A stretch of DNA of 64,000 bases from CAZUAQ01 sp964618455 (GCA_964618455.1 CAZUAQ010000021.1:24961-88960), one strand, 5' to 3'. Shown: positions 17,983 to 26,702, numbered from the stretch's first letter. A program made the numbers and translations. The notes: generated by a model from the sequence alone, not told the origin.

Positions 17983-19266
17983 ATGAAGCGAAATGGCAGG
18001 AGCAGGACAGCGATTCGAGTTCAGTTCATCGCCGCGATGTCGGGCGCGCTGACGTGCGTCGGAGCGCTTCAGGCTGAAAAGATAGTTGACGGTGATTCGA
18101 AGGCCGTCGCCGAGTCTCACGCCGCGTCGCATGCCAAGACGCAGTCCGCCTTTCCCGCGCCGTGGGATGCCCGCGTCGAGAAGGCGACGGGCCAGGCGCT
18201 GGATTTCCTGCGATCAACGCAGCGCGCCGACGGCGGCTGGCAGGGTGTCCGGGAAGGCTCGCATCCCGCCATCACGGCCATGGTGGCGCAGTGCTTCGCC
18301 CAGGATCCGCGTTTCGGCCCGAAGCACGAGATCGTCCGCCGGGCGGTGCGCTTCGTGCTTGCGTATCAGCAGGACGATGGCGGTATTTACGATCCTCAAC
18401 TCGGCTATGCCAATTACACGACCAGTGTGGCAGTGATGATGCTGGCAGCATTGGAGGATCCGAACCTGGCCGAACCGATCCGCAAGGCCCAGGGCTACCT
18501 GACCGGCAACCAATGGGTCGAGGGCAAGACCGATCCCGACGGGGTCGCCATTGACAGCGGTCATCCGTTCTATGGCGGGGCGGGATACGGGAAACACAAG
18601 CGGCCCGATCTCTCGAACACGCAGATGATGGTCGAAGCGCTTCACGCCAGCGGGCTTCCCAAGGATGATCCCGCCTACCGGAAAGCGCTGCGTTTCATCT
18701 CCCGTTGCCAGATGCAGAGCCAGTCGAACGACATGTCCTTTGCCCGTGGCGTGGAGGACGGCGGGTTCATCTACTCGCCCGCCAACGGAGGCGAGAGCAA
18801 AGCCGGCATGACCGAGCGCGAACACGATTCGCACCTGCGGTCTTACGGGTCGATGACCTACGCTGGATTCAAAAGTCTGCTGTACGCCGACCTGAAGCGG
18901 GACGACCCGCGCGTGAAGGCGGCGTGGGCCTGGATCGGCAAGCACTACACGCTGAAGGCGAACCCCAACATGCCCGACCGGCAATCGCTGGAAGGCCTGT
19001 ACTACTATTATCATGTCTTTGCACGTTCATTGCAGGCATGGGGAGAGGAGCACGTCGTCGATGCCGAGGGCCACCGGAATCCCTGGCGGACCGATCTGGC
19101 GAAGGAACTGCTGGATCGGCAGCACAGTGATGGGAGCTGGGTGAACATGGCGGACCGCTGGTACGAGGGGAATCCCAATCTCGTGACAGCTTATTCCGTG
19201 CTCGCGCTGCAGGCGGCCGGGAAGGACGACCCCGTCGTGTCCACCGGGAAGGCGGAGTTGAACTGA
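17983..19266 (+). CDS. secreted alpha-alpha toroid protein (prenyltransferase/squalene-cyclase-like repeats)
   Basis: 427 residues with an N-terminal signal or anchor (MKRNGRSRTAIRVQF, then a hydrophobic run). The repeats carry QxxDGxW/QxxDGG motifs: ALDFLRSTQRADGGWQG, VLAYQQDDGGIYD, FISRCQMQS and LLDRQHSDGSWVN. This is the terpenoid-cyclase/prenyltransferase alpha-alpha barrel fold. The DxDD motif of squalene-hopene cyclases is not seen, and export argues against a cyclase, so a binding or structural role is more likely than hopanoid synthesis. A second such protein lies at 60774-61808. Confidence 0.82.
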   Translation: MKRNGRSRTAIRVQFIAAMSGALTCVGALQAEKIVDGDSKAVAESHAASHAKTQSAFPAPWDARVEKATGQALDFLRSTQRADGGWQGVREGSHPAITAMVAQCFAQDPRFGPKHEIVRRAVRFVLAYQQDDGGIYDPQLGYANYTTSVAVMMLAALEDPNLAEPIRKAQGYLTGNQWVEGKTDPDGVAIDSGHPFYGGAGYGKHKRPDLSNTQMMVEALHASGLPKDDPAYRKALRFISRCQMQSQSNDMSFARGVEDGGFIYSPANGGESKAGMTEREHDSHLRSYGSMTYAGFKSLLYADLKRDDPRVKAAWAWIGKHYTLKANPNMPDRQSLEGLYYYYHVFARSLQAWGEEHVVDAEGHRNPWRTDLAKELLDRQHSDGSWVNMADRWYEGNPNLVTAYSVLALQAAGKDDPVVSTGKAELN

Positions 19267-19304
19267 GCGACGGGCTTGCCGTCGAGCACCGGGAGTGAGC
19301 CACC

Positions 19305-19520
19305 ATGCCGAAAGGCACCATCCGATGGTACGACCCGGATCGCGGGCAGGGGTACATTGATCTCGACGCGGGTGGTCCGCCGGTTTTCGTGCACCGTGAC
19401 GATTTGACGCCGGAGTGTGGGGGACGCCTCCATGAGGAGCAGGCGGTGACCTTCGAGATCGCCACCACGCCGACGGGGGAGGTCGCCCGGGAGGTGCGCC
19501 CTGCGAGTGACACCGTCTGA
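19305..19520 (+). CDS. cold-shock-domain protein
   Basis: 71 residues, the normal size for a CspA-type OB-fold nucleic-acid-binding protein. It starts MPKGTIRWYDPDRGQGYIDL, where GQGYIDL replaces the usual RNP1 GFGFI, and continues with VFVHRDDL, matching RNP2 VFVH. The RNP1 aromatic positions are partly changed (one aromatic, Y, retained), so it is a divergent member. A GGGAG site precedes the ATG. It lies 38 bp after the toroid protein gene. Confidence 0.85.
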   Translation: MPKGTIRWYDPDRGQGYIDLDAGGPPVFVHRDDLTPECGGRLHEEQAVTFEIATTPTGEVAREVRPASDTV

Positions 19521-19606
19521 ATCCCGTCTCGACGCCGACCCCTCCGATTTCCGACGGTGGTGTTCGATATCGCAACAAAAGTCGTGCAGATTCTTAATTG
19601 CATGTT

Positions 19607-19612
19607 TATAAT
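19607..19612 (+). promoter_or_regulatory. TATAAT -10 element six bases before the HDAC-family start
   Basis: TATAAT at 19607-19612, ATG at 19619. The same arrangement is seen at mutM. No Shine-Dalgarno sequence precedes the ATG, which fits a leaderless mRNA (inference). Confidence 0.5.
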
Positions 19613-19618
19613 GGCGGC

Positions 19619-20587
19619 ATGTCCACGACGGCTTTAATCACATCGAGCGACTACGAAAACCACGATTCGGGGCCTCACCATCCGGAGCGTTCCGCACGCG
19701 TGCGGTCGATCAACGCGCGCCTGGCGGACGCAGGGCTGCTGGCGGCGGCCGATCGCATCGAACCGGTCGAGGCGGATCGCGCGGCCCTCGAGCGGGTGCA
19801 TCCCGCCGGTTACCTGGATCGCATGGAAAAGGCGGCCGGCAACGGTGCCGGGTTCATCGACACCAACGAGTGCCCGATCTGCCCGGACACCATGCGCGTC
19901 GCGCGCCTGGCGGTCGGGGGCGTGCTGGCGGCGGTGGATGCCGTCATGGCGGGGGAGGCCCGTAACGCCTTCTGCGCCGTGCGCCCGCCCGGGCATCATG
20001 CCGAGCGGCAGCGTGCCATGGGCTTCTGTTACTACAACAACGTGGCCATCGCCGCCGAGCACCTGCTGCACCATCACGGCCTCGAGCGCGTCGCCATTCT
20101 CGACTGGGACGTCCATCACGGAAACGGGACGCAGCATCACTTCGAGGACAATCCCAACGTGCTGTTCTGCAGCATTCATCAGCACCCCGATACGCTCTTC
20201 CCGGGCACCGGTTATCCCGGCGAGACGGGCGTCGGTGACGGGGCCGGCGCGACGGTCAATGCCGCCATGTACCCGTACCAGGGTGATGACGAGTACCGCC
20301 GCGCATTCGATGAGCAGATTCTGCCGGCCATTGAAGCGTACAAGCCGCAGTTCCTGCTTGTCTCCGCCGGGTTCGATGCGCACCATCGCGACCCGCTGGC
20401 CAACATTGAACTTAGCACGGAGATGTACGGCTGGATGACCGCGCGTCTGGCGGGGTTGGCGGGAACACTTTGCAACGGGCGTTTCGTCAGCGTGCTGGAA
20501 GGCGGGTACGATCTGACCGCGCTGGCGGACTGTGTGGAAGTCCACGTCGAAGGGCTGCTGAGCGCCGAGTCGACACCCCACACCTGA
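19619..20587 (+). CDS. histone-deacetylase-family (HDAC-like) deacetylase
   Basis: A 322-residue zinc amidohydrolase of the arginase/deacetylase fold (class II HDAC, acetylpolyamine amidohydrolase and AcuC relatives). Catalytic and metal residues are all present: RPPGHHA (H126, H127), DWDVHHGNGTQ (D164, H166), SAGFDAH (D253) and EGGYD near the C-terminus. A C-x2-C pair (NECPICPD, 85-88) near the N-terminus is unusual. The natural substrate could be acetylated protein lysine or acetylpolyamine. The start at 19619 is preferred over an in-frame ATG at 19598, which would overlap the -10 box. Confidence 0.92.
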   Translation: MSTTALITSSDYENHDSGPHHPERSARVRSINARLADAGLLAAADRIEPVEADRAALERVHPAGYLDRMEKAAGNGAGFIDTNECPICPDTMRVARLAVGGVLAAVDAVMAGEARNAFCAVRPPGHHAERQRAMGFCYYNNVAIAAEHLLHHHGLERVAILDWDVHHGNGTQHHFEDNPNVLFCSIHQHPDTLFPGTGYPGETGVGDGAGATVNAAMYPYQGDDEYRRAFDEQILPAIEAYKPQFLLVSAGFDAHHRDPLANIELSTEMYGWMTARLAGLAGTLCNGRFVSVLEGGYDLTALADCVEVHVEGLLSAESTPHT

Positions 20588-20821
20588 TCACAGATGTGAA
20601 TCATATCTGAAGGTTCGCCCGGCGTTCTTCGAGGACAGACTTTCGATGCTGGGCGTAGCGCATTGTACGGGGTTTGAGCGGTTGCGTGATTCAGGAAGGC
20701 AAATCGGTCGATCCGCACGCTACTGAACAACCGATTTCATCCTGTCTCCGTTCGCTCTGTCCGAGGTGTTCCACGCCTTTCTCTGAATAGACACCCCGTA
20801 CGGAAGAGAGTGCGGTTCGAT

Positions 20822-21433
20822 TCACGGCCAGTCGATCCGCGGACGTCGAAGGAGAGCGGACACTCCCAGGCAGCAGAGCCCCACGCTGATCAGCGACATC
20901 GGGGCGCATCCGGCACCCGTGCCACCACCGCTGGGGGATTCGCCTGCCCGCGTGAAGGTCTCGTCAAGCATCACCGAGTCCCGAGTGCGGTAGACGCCAA
21001 AGTCGAACTCCCCCACACTTAATTCGATTTCGTACGTTCCCGGCAGCAGTCGATCCGCAACAACATCAATCGGCAGGTCCGTCCATTGTTGACACATGCC
21101 GGCTTCCAACTCGGGGAGGTCTTCCGACGAACCCGTGGATTGCTCCGTGTCGGAGCCGACCGAACTCGACTCCAGAAACAGGACGTACTCATTCGATGTG
21201 GAGGTGTCCGTGTTACAGACGTTGGCCGTCAGGAACCAGATGTCCTCATTCGGATCGAGATCGATGGATGCGGACTCGATCGACAGCTCCGTCGCCCACG
21301 CCGGGGTCGCACCGAACAGCCACATCGCGCAGATCGGCGCGATCAGCCGCGCAGACATGAAGATGCTGCGGGGCATGCATTGCGGTTCGGCACACTGCTT
21401 GGACGAGGGTTTTCTTCCTGAGCTTTTTTTCAT
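20822..21433 (-). CDS. secreted protein with a MYXO-CTERM/GlyGly-CTERM-like C-terminal anchor
   Basis: 203 residues. The signal peptide is LIAPICAMWLFGATPAWA after a long basic N-region; an internal ATG at codon 20 is an alternative start. The mature part looks like one all-beta domain (TELSIESASIDLDPNEDIWF... GTYEIELSVGEFDFGVY). The C-terminus is tripartite: GGGTGAGCA, then a hydrophobic helix (PMSLISVGLCCLGVSALL), then RRPR. This matches rhombosortase- or Myxo-type sorting signals (Gly-rich, Cys, helix, Arg). The function is unknown. Confidence 0.75.
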   Translation of the reverse strand: MKKSSGRKPSSKQCAEPQCMPRSIFMSARLIAPICAMWLFGATPAWATELSIESASIDLDPNEDIWFLTANVCNTDTSTSNEYVLFLESSSVGSDTEQSTGSSEDLPELEAGMCQQWTDLPIDVVADRLLPGTYEIELSVGEFDFGVYRTRDSVMLDETFTRAGESPSGGGTGAGCAPMSLISVGLCCLGVSALLRRPRIDWP

Positions 21434-21802
21434 TGGTTTACCTGCTTCTTTCTATGCGACCTGGACTTGGATCGGCCATTCACCCGACATTTCGTTAATC
21501 CATCCGCTCGCCGATGTCAATCCTGTGGCGGATTGATCGGCGACAGAAGAGCCGACATAGTTCGAATATCTCGACGTCCAAGTGTGTCTTCATACGTCTG
21601 ATGAATTCTTCCTATGCCTGAAAGATATGACCACAATAAGCACAAAAGATACATAAGGATAAGAACGAATTCAGCCTCTGCTTTTTGTGTCCATTGTGCC
21701 TTCTGTGGCTGTTTCGCTTCTTTTTTTCTACGCAAGGGAAAGAAGCGCAGATCGTTCGTCAATGCCTCGCGCACCTTGCGGCCTGCTGCGAGACCTCGAG
21801 AT
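21434..21802. other. intergenic region with a degenerate repeat
   Basis: About 370 bases, AT-rich. Around 21690-21720 it holds TTTGTGTCCATTGTGCC followed by TTCTGTGGCTGTTTCGC, which recurs in degenerate form at 24085-24115 (GTGCCTTTCGTGGCGA). No gene is called. Confidence 0.4.
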
Positions 21803-22282
21803 CTACTTCGCCTTCATCGGCGAGGGGAAGAAGAGCGTCGTCTTGACCTCGTCGTCGAAGCCGCGTCCGAATTTCACGTCGAGCACTTCCTGCATGATGA
21901 CGTCGGCGGTGGTGGTGACCGGGGCGGTGCCTTCCTCGAGGTGTCCGCCGTGCATGTGGCCGTTGCTGTCCACGAACACGATGTGCAGGTGCGGGCCGAT
22001 CCTGCCGCCTTCCAGTTCGCAGATCATGCCCTGGGCCGAGCAGATGGCAATTGGCCCGGTGAGGTGGATCTTCTTGGCCACGACCCCGACCGGGCTCTCG
22101 TCCGAGGGGGTCGCGACTTCGATGATCGCCTCGTTCACGCCGCCGATGATGGTCGGGATATAGGCGGCGGAGATGTCGTGGGCCTCGGCCATCTCGGTCA
22201 GGCCGGTCATCAGGTCCGTTCCCGGCTTCAGGCGGAAGACCAGGCAGCGACCCGGTCGTCCCATGGCGGCGTAGTGAGTCAT
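21803..22282 (-). CDS. PPC-domain (DUF296) protein
   Basis: 159 residues, one PPC domain, the plants-and-prokaryotes-conserved trimeric fold once named for AT-hook proteins. The conserved metal or active-site pattern is GPHLHIVFVDSNG...MHGGHLEEG (H98, H100, H111, H114). Bacterial members are usually annotated as putative DNA-binding proteins, without a proven role. A strong ribosome-binding site (GGGAGGAG) precedes the ATG. It starts 4 bp after the GxxExxY gene ends, so the two are probably co-transcribed. Confidence 0.88.
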   Translation of the reverse strand: MTHYAAMGRPGRCLVFRLKPGTDLMTGLTEMAEAHDISAAYIPTIIGGVNEAIIEVATPSDESPVGVVAKKIHLTGPIAICSAQGMICELEGGRIGPHLHIVFVDSNGHMHGGHLEEGTAPVTTTADVIMQEVLDVKFGRGFDDEVKTTLFFPSPMKAK

Positions 22283-22286
22283 CGCA

Positions 22287-22748
22287 TCACTCCTCCCATG
22301 ATGTGTTTACTTGCCCTTCGCTTTCACTTGAGCGGTTCTGATTCACGCGAAGGCGCGAAGACGCGAAGTGTCGGTGATTATTGACAATTCGTTTCACGCC
22401 CTGTTTGAACGTGGGGGCTCCGAAGTTGATCAGCAAGCCGACTTGCAGATCGAGCAATCGCAGATACGTCAGGAGCTGCTTGGCGTGAACAGGCAGCATG
22501 GTTTCCAGAGACTTCAGCTCAATGACCAGTTGCTCCTCAATCAGGAGATCTGCCCGAAATCCCTCATCAAACGCCAACCCGGCATATCGAATCGGGATGG
22601 GACGTTGCCGTTGAACCAACAAGCCCCTTTGCTCAATCATTCTCGCCAATACGGCTTCATACACAGACTCCAGCAATGCCGGTCCCAAATCGCGATGCAA
22701 TTGAAACGCCGTGTCCACGACTTCCGCGCTGATTTCCTCGATGTTCAT
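22287..22748 (-). CDS. GxxExxY protein (PD-(D/E)xK nuclease-like)
   Basis: 153 residues. The family signature appears as ALLESVYEAVL (E27, Y30; the usual leading glycine is alanine), and the nuclease-like core as FRADLLIEEQLVIELKS (D67, E77-x-K79), followed by QLLTYLRLLDLQVGLLINF. The function is unknown, and nuclease activity has not been established for the family to my knowledge. The C-terminal HFASSRLRVNQN is encoded by a CGCGAAG-type repeat that also occurs near 23995-24190, showing the gene has grown into, or travels with, that repeat. Confidence 0.87.
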   Translation of the reverse strand: MNIEEISAEVVDTAFQLHRDLGPALLESVYEAVLARMIEQRGLLVQRQRPIPIRYAGLAFDEGFRADLLIEEQLVIELKSLETMLPVHAKQLLTYLRLLDLQVGLLINFGAPTFKQGVKRIVNNHRHFASSRLRVNQNRSSESEGQVNTSWEE

Positions 22749-22844
22749 GCTGTTTCATCCTCTTCGCGCGGCATTCCATAGCTCTCGCCATATACTCGGC
22801 GCGACGTCTTTATTATGCATCGAGCTTGGTGTATTTTCGAGGGG

Positions 22845-23978
22845 ATGAGCCAGACGAATTCCATACCCGAGGTGTGTCGCGCGTTTGTCGTGGACGGCAG
22901 CGGCAAAGGCGCGGTGCAGGAGATTCGTGTTCCCGCCATCGGTGCCGACGATGTGTTGATCCGCATGGAAGGCGTATACGGTTGCGCCGGGGGCGACACG
23001 ATCGTGTACAGCGGTGACCATCCTCATTCGCAGGGGGCGTACCCGCTGGTGCTGGGGCATGAAGGCATCGGCGTCGTGCATGCGATCGGGGAGGCGGCTG
23101 CCGCGCGACGCGGATTGAACATCGGTGATCGCGTGGCGGTCGAGGTGATGATTCCCTGCGACACAACGCGCGACGATGCATGCGGGCCGTGCCGTAGTGG
23201 TAACTATCAGCTTTGCGAGAAGAACCGGCAGCACGGCGTCTCGATGCCGCTGGCGTTGGAGCACGGGCTGTGGGGGATGTACGCCGACTTCCTGATGGTG
23301 CATCCGCAGGCGATTACACATCGCATCCCGGATCACGTGACGATGGAGAACGCGGTTGCCACCGCCTTCCTCGCCAATGCCGCGCGATGGACGGACGTGA
23401 AGGGGCACGTTCAGGCGGGAGAGTTTGTGGCGGTGTTCGGCCCCGGGCCGCAGGGCGTGGGCAGCTGCGCGGTGGCCACGTATCGCGGGGCGACGCCGAT
23501 CCTGATCGGGATCGCGAACGATGCCGCGCGGTTCGCCATCGCCGAGGGGATCGGCGTGGTGAAGCCCGAGCACGTCATCCGCGCAGATGAGGAGGATGTT
23601 GTCGAACGCGTGCGTTTCCTCACCGGCGGGCGTGGCTGCGACCTGAGCATCGAATGCAGCGGGGCGGACCCGGCGGTGAGCCCGTGGCTGTCGGTGGTGC
23701 GCAAGCACGGGCGCGGGGTGCTGTGCGGCTATCATGGCGGGCGGTCGGTGGTGACGCCGATCGACCAGATCTCAACGAAGGAACTGACGATCCTCGGGGC
23801 GTGGGGGCAGGCGGGCGGATGGGCCCCGGCCATCGAGATGCTCGACAAGCAGGCGTTCGATTTCACACCGATGATCACCAACCGCTATCGTATCGATCAG
23901 TTGAACGAGATCATTCCGACGTACAAGGACCCGTCGAAGATCGTGATGAAGGCGTTCGTGGAACCGCTTCCGCTCTGA
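22845..23978 (+). CDS. zinc-type alcohol dehydrogenase-like protein (MDR superfamily)
   Basis: 377 residues, a GroES-like domain followed by a Rossmann domain. GHEGIGVV (the catalytic-zinc helix) and VYGCAGGD with the catalytic cysteine are present. The structural zinc lobe DDACGPCRSGNYQLC has three cysteines, with Asp in the first position. The nucleotide-binding turn reads GPGPQGVGSCAV. The substrate is unknown. The alternative ATG at 22815 adds ten residues (MHRAWCIFEG); 22845 is preferred because of the family's usual N-terminus, though a GAGGGG directly abuts it. Confidence 0.85.
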   Translation: MSQTNSIPEVCRAFVVDGSGKGAVQEIRVPAIGADDVLIRMEGVYGCAGGDTIVYSGDHPHSQGAYPLVLGHEGIGVVHAIGEAAAARRGLNIGDRVAVEVMIPCDTTRDDACGPCRSGNYQLCEKNRQHGVSMPLALEHGLWGMYADFLMVHPQAITHRIPDHVTMENAVATAFLANAARWTDVKGHVQAGEFVAVFGPGPQGVGSCAVATYRGATPILIGIANDAARFAIAEGIGVVKPEHVIRADEEDVVERVRFLTGGRGCDLSIECSGADPAVSPWLSVVRKHGRGVLCGYHGGRSVVTPIDQISTKELTILGAWGQAGGWAPAIEMLDKQAFDFTPMITNRYRIDQLNEIIPTYKDPSKIVMKAFVEPLPL

Positions 23979-23992
23979 GAGAGGGCACCACT

Positions 23993-24190
23993 GTTTCGCG
24001 CGAAGCCGCGAAGGGCGCGAAGAGCAAGAGATCGAGCCAGAATAAGTTCAGGAGACACCAGATATTGTATCGATGTCTCTTCTCACTTGTTTTGTGAGCC
24101 TTGTGCCTTTCGTGGCGATCGCTTTCGTATGAACAACAAGTATCCATCGATCGTGGATTGAGGCTTCGCATTCTTCGCGACTTTGTGCGA
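23993..24190. repeat. degenerate GCGAAG-type repeats in inverted arrangement
   Basis: At 23995-24030 the sequence reads TTCGCGCGAAGCCGCGAAGG and GCGCGAAGAG; at 24165-24190 the opposite strand carries GTCGCGAAGAATGCGAAGC. Between them is GTGCCTTTCGTGGCGATCGC. Related pieces lie at 22340-22367, inside the 3' end of the GxxExxY gene, and at 21690-21720. It looks like a short, non-coding, dispersed repeat family; a transposase is not present. Confidence 0.5.
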
Positions 24191-24210
24191 GATGGCGGGA
24201 TGCTGAAAGT

Positions 24211-25293
24211 TCAGATGCGGGCGGCGACTTTGCCGTGCTTGGAACGCATCTGCTGAAGCATGACTTTGGGAATTTCTTCGGGGGGGGCCTGGTGGCCGAC
24301 CGCGCCGAGATCATTTGCCGCCTTCGGCATTCCGTAGACAACGCAACTGGCCTGATCCTGACCGAACGTCAGCGCTCCGGATTCTTTCATGTGGAGCAGA
24401 CCTTTGGCGCCGTCTGCGCCCATGCCGGTCAGGAGGATGCCGACGGCTCGATCACCCATGACCTTGGCCACGGAATCAAAGAGGACGCAGACACTGGGGC
24501 AGTGGCGGTTGTAGGGTTCGGTTTCACCGAGATCGATTTTCCACTGGGGGCCTATCTTCTTGATACGCATCTGGCGTCCGCCGCGGGCGAGGATGGCCTT
24601 GCCGGATTGCAGCACCTCGCCCCCGACCGCCTCGGTGACGTCGAGCGGGCAGCATTCGTTGAGCCGATTGGCGAAGGAATTGGTAAAGCCTTCGGGCATA
24701 TGCTGGACGATGGCGATCGGCGGCGCGTCCGCCGGCATGTGCTCGAGAAGGTGGCGAATCGCTTCAGTGCCCCCGGTGGAGGCGCCGATGGCGATGAAAT
24801 AGCGCGATGGATCGAGCCCGGTCGCCGAGCGGAACGAGGTCGGTTGCGGAGGGGCCGGAGTGTTGACCCTGCGTCGCGGACGGGAGGCCACGGCGGCGGC
24901 GCGGATCTTGTTGGAGAGATCCATGCCGAGTCGCTCGAGGGCCTGTGCGCCGCCGGACTTCGGTTTCGAGACGACATCGATGGCGCCGAGTTCGATGGCT
25001 TTCAGCGCGGTGGTGCTGCTTTCGGGCGCCACCCCGCTGCACATGATCACGGGGACGGGATAGTGAGCCATCAGCTTTGTGAGAAAGGTGATGCCGTCCA
25101 TGCGCGGCATCTCGACATCGAGGATGATGACGTTGGGGCTGTAGGCAATGATGAGTTCACGCGCTTCATAAGGGTCCTTCGCCTGGCCGACGACCTCGAT
25201 GTCGGGCGCTTGCGACAGGATCCTGGACAGCATCGATCGGATCAATGCCGAATCATCCACGATGAGCACTTTGATGGACTCTTGAGCCGACAA
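24211..25293 (-). CDS. cheB: chemotaxis protein-glutamate methylesterase/glutaminase CheB
   Basis: A response regulator fused to a methylesterase that removes methyl groups from chemoreceptor glutamates. The receiver domain has IVDDS and phospho-acceptor D59 (ILDVEMPRMDG), with K110 in VSKPK. The catalytic triad is S172 (GASTGG), H198 (QHMPEGFT) and D294 (GMGADG). Length 360. The start is taken as TTG 25293 because GAGAGG lies nine bases upstream and the protein then begins just before the receiver domain. An ATG at 25365, one base after the cheR stop, is the alternative and adds 24 residues without similarity. Last gene of the leftward che operon. Confidence 0.95.
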   Translation of the reverse strand: MSAQESIKVLIVDDSALIRSMLSRILSQAPDIEVVGQAKDPYEARELIIAYSPNVIILDVEMPRMDGITFLTKLMAHYPVPVIMCSGVAPESSTTALKAIELGAIDVVSKPKSGGAQALERLGMDLSNKIRAAAVASRPRRRVNTPAPPQPTSFRSATGLDPSRYFIAIGASTGGTEAIRHLLEHMPADAPPIAIVQHMPEGFTNSFANRLNECCPLDVTEAVGGEVLQSGKAILARGGRQMRIKKIGPQWKIDLGETEPYNRHCPSVCVLFDSVAKVMGDRAVGILLTGMGADGAKGLLHMKESGALTFGQDQASCVVYGMPKAANDLGAVGHQAPPEEIPKVMLQQMRSKHGKVAARI

Positions 25294-25366
25294 GACGGTA
25301 ATCCTCTCAACGGCCGCGGGCGCAGGACGTGGACATGCACGCCGCGGGATCTCCCGGGAACTCATT

Positions 25367-26218
25367 TCAAGTGCGCTGGTAAATGGTCGGTGCGACATAC
25401 TTCAGCGGATGGTGGACTCCGTTGAGGCTCTCCGAGTGCCCGATCATGAGATATCCTCCCGGTCGCAGTTGTCTGGCGATCTTGTTCACCAGGACTTCCT
25501 GCGTCTGCTTATCGAAGTAGATCATGACATTCCGGCAGAAGACCACGTGGAACCCATGCTTGAAGGGGAACGTCTCGCTCATCAGGTTGAAGCGCGAAAA
25601 TGTAACCTTCTTGCGCAAGGGTTCGACAATCTGATGAAAACCTTCCCGGTCCTGCTTGAGCTTCGTCATGTAGCGGCTCAGGTACGGCTTGGGAACGTTC
25701 TTCAACCGTTCCTCGTCGAAGATACCGAGCTTGGCGCGGCTGAGCATCTGGGTCGACAGGTCCGTGGCCAGGATCTTGAAGTCGATGCCCCCACTCTTGC
25801 GCAGGATGTCGTCCGCCACCATGGCGATGGAGTACGGCTCGTCTCCGCTGGAACAGGCGGCACTCCAGAGGCGGACAGGGCTGTTGCCTGCCACCCATTT
25901 CGAGTTCCCGACCCACTCGGTGAGGGTTCGTGCCAGAAACTCGAAATGCTTGTTCTCCCGGAACAGGAAGGTCGTGTTCGTGGAGATGGCATCGAGCAGC
26001 TGGCTGAGTTCCTCACCGGTAGGATCCCGCTCCACGAGTTCGCAGTATTCCTTGAAAGACTGGATCTGCTTCTTGCGGAGGATCTTGCCGAGGCGGGAGC
26101 GGACGAGATGCATCTTCTGCTCGCCGAGGTTGATGCCGCTCTTGGCATAGACGAGCCGACGGATGTATTCGTATTCCTTCGGGGTGAGGTCCTTGATGTC
26201 GAGTATGTTCGAGCTCAT
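25367..26218 (-). CDS. cheR: chemotaxis protein methyltransferase CheR
   Basis: Uses S-adenosylmethionine to methylate glutamates of chemoreceptors, opposing CheB. 283 residues from ATG 26218 (MSSNILDIKDLTPKEYEYIR), preceded by GGAA. An all-alpha N-terminal domain is followed by the SAM-binding fold with LWSAACSSGDEPYSIAM, FKILATDLS, VVFCRNVMIYF and LRPGGYLMIGHSESL. The frame is open upstream, but the extra codons overlap the neighbouring gene. No C-terminal TPR or receptor-tethering domain is present. Confidence 0.95.
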   Translation of the reverse strand: MSSNILDIKDLTPKEYEYIRRLVYAKSGINLGEQKMHLVRSRLGKILRKKQIQSFKEYCELVERDPTGEELSQLLDAISTNTTFLFRENKHFEFLARTLTEWVGNSKWVAGNSPVRLWSAACSSGDEPYSIAMVADDILRKSGGIDFKILATDLSTQMLSRAKLGIFDEERLKNVPKPYLSRYMTKLKQDREGFHQIVEPLRKKVTFSRFNLMSETFPFKHGFHVVFCRNVMIYFDKQTQEVLVNKIARQLRPGGYLMIGHSESLNGVHHPLKYVAPTIYQRT

Positions 26219-26249
26219 GAAGTTCGTTCCGGGAACGAGGCAGTCGGGA

Positions 26250-26702
26250 TCACTCGGGATCGTGCCGGAGTTGAATCCACTCGCCCTCGATGTTGAGATT
26301 CGCGACATCCGGGCTGTCATTCCGGCTGTTGTCCGACGTCAGAAAGGTCACGTCCACCTGGGGGATGCTGAGGTCGTAGACATCCTCGGTTCCGAACAGC
26401 CGTGTGACGGTCTGCCCGCAGATGATGTTCATGAATTCCTTGACGGCATCCTCGGCGCGTGCCTCGACGTCGGGATCGTTGGTGTCGATACCGAGAAGAT
26501 TTCCCGCCAGGGTCCGGCTGAACTCGCGCGTGCAATACAGCTTCAATGCGCCCCGGTTCGGACCCGAGTATTCGATCCGCGTTTCCAGGATCTCGGTGTC
26601 GGACGGGGGATCGAGCTGCTCGTCGTCGATCATCATGAAGGCGAGATCGGCGAGGACGTCAGAAAAAATCTCCGTCAGATTCGTCGTCTGCTGCGGTGGC
26701 AT
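26250..26702 (-). CDS. CheX/CheC-type CheY-P phosphatase domain protein
   Basis: 150 residues. The CheC/CheX/FliY phosphatase signature D-x3-E-x2-N is present at D85, E89 and N92 (EDAVKEFMNIICG), which points to dephosphorylation of CheY-P. A single copy of the signature fits CheX, which acts as a dimer. The gene overlaps the 3' end of the cheY gene by 44 bases, so the two are translationally linked. Confidence 0.82.
   Translation of the reverse strand: MPPQQTTNLTEIFSDVLADLAFMMIDDEQLDPPSDTEILETRIEYSGPNRGALKLYCTREFSRTLAGNLLGIDTNDPDVEARAEDAVKEFMNIICGQTVTRLFGTEDVYDLSIPQVDVTFLTSDNSRNDSPDVANLNIEGEWIQLRHDPE

Noticed and set aside
20588..20605. TCACA-GA-TGTGA as a CRP-type site
   Set aside because: The half-sites are in reverse order relative to the CRP consensus TGTGA-N6-TCACA, the spacer is only 2 bp, and it sits after a stop codon.
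25294..25398. Longer cheB starts upstream of TTG 25293
   Set aside because: The added residues have no receiver-domain similarity, and the TTG has a well-placed GAGAGG; ATG 25365 is kept only as an alternative.
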